DNA of 5,239 nt, taken from AC-32 sp036522595 (GTDB lineage: Bacteria; Actinomycetota; Thermoleophilia; Gaiellales; Gaiellaceae). Where the stretch lies: positions 1 through 5,239 of the forward strand of contig DATDFL010000290.1 of assembly GCA_036522595.1 (NCBI GenBank), given 5' to 3'. Shown one piece after another: positions 4,958-5,239 of this stretch (positions within the stretch are counted from its first letter, which is position 1; every line of letters starts with the position of its first letter). The notes below the pieces were generated by a model that worked only from the letters and a program-made list of their open reading frames with translations, did not search any database and was not told the origin of the DNA. The position numbers and the translations under genes were made by a program.

Positions 4958-5239
4958 CTACTGAAGCGCCTTGAGCGCTGTCGCGAGCGACTGCTTCGTC
5001 TTGAGCACACCCTCGAAGAGGTCCCCGTGCTCGGCGATCCGCTTGCGAACGACGTCCATCGTGAACGACGCGGGATCCAGCGACTCGTTCACCTCCTCCC
5101 AGCGGAGCGGCGTCGAGACCGGCGCGCCCTCCTTCGGCCGCACCGAGTAGACCGAGGCGATCGTCTTGCCCTCGCCGTTCTGGTTCGCGTCGATCAGCAC
5201 ACCGCGACGCTTCGACTTCGTCCACTCAGTCGTCACCAG
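4958..5239 (-). CDS. LigD-type DNA primase-polymerase domain, C-terminal part (5' end outside window)
   Basis: The frame is open to the right edge and ends at TAG 4960-4958. The visible 93 or so residues match the end of the LigD polymerase domain (archaeo-eukaryotic primase fold), which fills and extends broken ends in Ku-dependent non-homologous end joining. Key stretch: TEWTKSKRRGVLIDANQNGEGKTIASVYSVRP. Here the aspartate of LIDANQN (codon 5191-5189) corresponds to the third metal-binding acid of the family, and GKTIASVYSVRPKEGAPVSTPLRWEEV is the conserved nucleotide-binding tail. The protein ends at a typical domain end (DLFEGVLKTKQSLATALKALQ), with nothing after it. So the polymerase is either stand-alone or the C-terminal domain of a fusion; it is not followed by nuclease and ligase as in mycobacterial LigD. 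GTG 5236 is an internal codon, not the start. Confidence 0.88.
   Translation of the reverse strand: MVTTEWTKSKRRGVLIDANQNGEGKTIASVYSVRPKEGAPVSTPLRWEEVNESLDPASFTMDVVRKRIAEHGDLFEGVLKTKQSLATALKALQ

Noticed and set aside
4965..4979. Small perfect hairpin AGCGC-CTTGA-GCGCT just after the convergent stops, considered as a terminator.
   Set aside because: The stem is only 5 base pairs, has no T-tract on either strand and lies in the last codons of the LigD-like gene. It is compatible with chance in GC-rich DNA.

Overview
The window is very GC-rich and gene-dense, with almost no intergenic DNA, frequent GTG starts and 4-base stop/start overlaps. This style, together with the gene families present (a LigD-type end-joining polymerase, a streptomycin-6-kinase-family phosphotransferase, a two-part GNAT acetyltransferase and an ABC-2 exporter), points to a high-GC actinobacterium. 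The Thermoleophilia (Gaiellales/Solirubrobacterales) are my best guess, but the sequence alone cannot prove this. There are no RNA genes, mobile elements, CRISPR arrays or long repeats, and no non-coding stretch above 40 bases.

Layout. (1) Positions 1-695, plus strand: the C-terminal part of a dimethylarginine dimethylaminohydrolase/arginine-deiminase-fold enzyme whose start lies left of the window. (2) Positions 670-2006, minus strand: a two-gene unit, a small LOG/TIGR00725-family protein followed by an APH(6)-like small-molecule kinase. The kinase appears to start at a CTG overlapping the stop of the first gene. The kinase tail overlaps the hydrolase tail by 26 bases. (3) Positions 2024-4943, plus strand: a probable four-gene operon of GNAT acetyltransferase, ABC ATPase, ABC-2 permease and a small cysteine-containing lipoprotein, with gaps or overlaps of +3, -4 and +32 bases. 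(4) Positions 4958-5239, minus strand: the C-terminal end of a LigD-type primase-polymerase domain, converging on the lipoprotein gene.

How the parts relate. The LOG-kinase unit and the GNAT-ABC-lipoprotein unit diverge from start codons only 18 bases apart. The 17 bases between them contain one short AT-rich core that can serve as a -10 element on each strand at the right distance for two leaderless mRNAs. If so, a single symmetrical promoter co-expresses a kinase, an acetyltransferase and an exporter. That is a plausible small-molecule modification and efflux set, but no substrate can be read from the sequence. The outer two genes (hydrolase, LigD polymerase) look unrelated to this core.
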